A stretch of DNA of 64,000 bases from Burkholderia puraquae (lineage in GTDB: Bacteria; Pseudomonadota; Gammaproteobacteria; Burkholderiales; Burkholderiaceae): assembly GCF_002099195.1 (NCBI RefSeq), contig NZ_NBYX01000028.1, forward strand, positions 17,822 through 81,821, given 5' to 3'. Made by a program: the position numbers and the translations under genes. This document shows, piece by piece, positions 63,061 to 64,000 of the stretch; the stretch's first letter is position 1; every line of letters begins with the position of its first letter. The notes under the pieces were generated by a model. That model did no database searches. It was not told the DNA's origin and was given only the letters and a program-made list of their open reading frames with translations.

Positions 63061-63172
63061 TTTTGCGTGACCGCCCGGTTCGGTATCGCGGGCATACATT
63101 GCCCGACCGGAATCGGGGCGGGTGGGGCGCATGCCGCTTCGATGCATCGGCCGGTTGCGACGGGAGCGCCAA

Positions 63173-63628
63173 TTGAAACGAGCCGGTTTCGTCCCGGTTC
63201 TCTGGGCAGCGTTCGGCGCGGCGGTCGGTTCAACCGTCGTCGAGCTGCTGCTCTGGCCGATCGTCGGCGACGACACCGTTGCGAACCTGTTGCGCGACAC
63301 ACGCCTCACGGCGGCCATCGTGATGGGGCGCGGCGTGCTCGGCGCGTCCGCCGGCTTCGATCCGCTGCTCATGGCGGTGGCGACCGTCGTGCACCTGATG
63401 CTGTCGCTGGTCTATGCGGCGGTGCTGGCGAAGGTGATTCGCAACCTGTCGCTCGCGGCCGCGTTACTCGCAGGCGGCGCGTTCGGCCTCATCCTGTACG
63501 GCGTCAACCTGTATGCGTTCACCGCGATCTTCCCGTGGTTCATCCCGGTTCGTGGCGCGATCACGCTGGTGGCCCATCTGGTATTCGGGATCACGGCAGC
63601 GGCTGCCTACCGCTTTGCCAGGCGCTAG
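63173..63628 (+). CDS. Small hypothetical membrane protein
   Basis: A 151-residue integral membrane protein with four hydrophobic segments (about 5-25, 60-85, 88-110 and 118-145). The TTG at 63173 is preferred because GGGAG lies 6-7 bases upstream and translation then begins KRAGFVPVLWAAFGAAVGSTV. In-frame starts at 63131 (ATG) and 63122 (GTG) would add an Arg-rich segment. No family recognised; the start remains uncertain. Confidence 0.65.
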   Translation: MKRAGFVPVLWAAFGAAVGSTVVELLLWPIVGDDTVANLLRDTRLTAAIVMGRGVLGASAGFDPLLMAVATVVHLMLSLVYAAVLAKVIRNLSLAAALLAGGAFGLILYGVNLYAFTAIFPWFIPVRGAITLVAHLVFGITAAAAYRFARR

Positions 63629-63680
63629 ACCGGACGCCAACCGCGGCAACGATGGTCGCGGGTCGCCACATCGATCATTT

Positions 63681-63829
63681 GACCCTGAACCGGATTTAGT
63701 CCCGATCGGAAGTGGAGATTTCCGGCTTGTGACCCTGAACCGGATTTAGTCCCGATCGGAAGTGGAGATTTCCGGCTTGTGACCCTGAACCGGATTTAGT
63801 CCCGATCGGAAGTGGAGATTTCCGGCTTG
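63681..63829. repeat. Three tandem copies of a 50-bp IS terminal sequence
   Basis: Units at 63681-63730, 63731-63780 and 63781-63829 are identical (GACCCTGAACCGGATTTAGT ... TTTCCGGCTTGT; the last base differs in the third copy, which runs into the transposase). The third copy encodes the final residues and stop of the transposase, so the repeated unit is the IS end itself, including its presumed terminal inverted repeat. Confidence 0.92.
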
Positions 63830-64000
63830 GTTGAGTTGTCGGGCGAGGCGGATTCCCTTGCCTGACGGGCGAATTCGGCAGGCGTCATCCACTGCAATGC
63901 GGAGTGGGGACGAACCTCGTTATAGTACGTGCGCCAGTCGTCGATTTTGCTCTGCGCGTCGGCCAATGACAAGAACCAATGCGCGTTCAGACATTCCTGC
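63796..64000 (-). CDS. IS3-family transposase, C-terminal fragment (cut by window edge)
   Basis: Minus-strand frame entering from the right edge, 68 complete codons: QECLNAHWFLSLADAQSKID, DWRTYYNEVRPHSALQWMTP, AEFARQARESASPDNSTKPE, ending at TAA (63796-63798). D-D-W-R-x-x-Y-N-x-x-R-P-H-S-A-L is the C-terminal end of the DDE integrase core of IS3-family OrfB proteins (the catalytic Glu lies shortly upstream of it). The last residues are encoded by the third copy of the 50-bp repeat. Most of the element lies outside the window. Confidence 0.92.
   Translation of the reverse strand, partial: QECLNAHWFLSLADAQSKIDDWRTYYNEVRPHSALQWMTPAEFARQARESASPDNSTKPEISTSDRD

Larger units (their letters stand above)
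63681..64000 (-). mobile_element. Insertion sequence, IS3 family (3' end only)
   Basis: Contains the transposase C-terminus and the tandem terminal repeats. The outer end is probably at 63680/63681, where unit one begins with TGACCCTGAACC; the left flank ATCATT is host sequence. The other end and the target duplication are outside the window. Confidence 0.8.

Noticed and set aside
63681..63829. CRISPR array
   Set aside because: The three 50-bp units are contiguous with no spacers and encode the end of a transposase.

Overview
The window reads as a GC-rich beta-proteobacterial secondary replicon, most likely from the Burkholderia cepacia complex. It opens with the 5' end of parB and a complete parA on the minus strand. 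These are followed by about 1.8 kb of comparatively AT-rich non-coding DNA carrying four intact and one degenerate copy of a parS-like palindrome (core TTGTCACGTGACAA). From memory this variant belongs to the third replicon (pC3) of Burkholderia, so the left edge is probably next to that replicon's origin. No rRNA, tRNA or CRISPR is visible.

Layout. (1) 1-2.7 kb: partition genes and candidate origin. (2) 2.7-12 kb: mixed housekeeping and accessory genes: an AraC regulator; a metallo-beta-lactamase-fold hydrolase divergent from a TetR regulator; a flavodoxin-like protein; a DUF2889 protein; a ProQ/FinO RNA chaperone; a DMT permease with a histidine-rich tail; a VOC protein; and a nifQ-like gene beside a di-Mop molybdate-binding protein. 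(3) 12-20.3 kb: a TetR-controlled meta-cleavage operon (MhpA-type hydroxylase, type I extradiol dioxygenase, MhpC, MhpD, MhpF, MhpE, porin) that should take a hydroxyphenylpropanoate-like substrate to pyruvate and acetyl-CoA. (4) 20.3-25.7 kb: a convergent, MarR-controlled aromatic-acid efflux operon (FUSC/AaeB, DUF1656/AaeX, AaeA, NodT-type outer membrane lipoprotein). (5) 26-32.6 kb: a hot-dog hydratase, a LysR regulator, and a divergent MFS / amidohydrolase / isocitrate-lyase-like / MHS-symporter set.

(6) 32.7-44.5 kb is the most interesting part. It is a tightly packed run: KamA-type radical SAM aminomutase, FAD amine oxidase, lysine/ornithine N-hydroxylase, ATP-grasp ligase, MetRS-like enzyme, class III CoA-transferase, stand-alone cupin, second FAD oxidoreductase, AEC permease, secreted amidohydrolase, and perhaps a DUF1330 protein. 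N-hydroxylase + MetRS-like + cupin is the known toolkit for making hydrazine N-N bonds. Here the usually fused cupin and MetRS-like parts are separate genes, joined with an aminomutase and a CoA-transferase. I infer an undescribed N-N-bond natural-product pathway.

(7) 44.5-52.3 kb: dihydroxyacetone kinase and a dimethyl-sulfone sulfur-scavenging locus (sfnR, sfnB, msuE, sfnG) with a consensus sigma-54 promoter, plus a decayed second sfnB copy. (8) 52.3-63.6 kb: a LysE exporter, three LysR regulators, a YdiJ-type FAD/Fe-S dehydrogenase, a small HTH protein, a branched-chain amino-acid binding protein, an EamA permease and two unknown proteins. (9) The right edge holds the 3' end of an IS3-family transposase whose terminal 50 bp is present three times in tandem.
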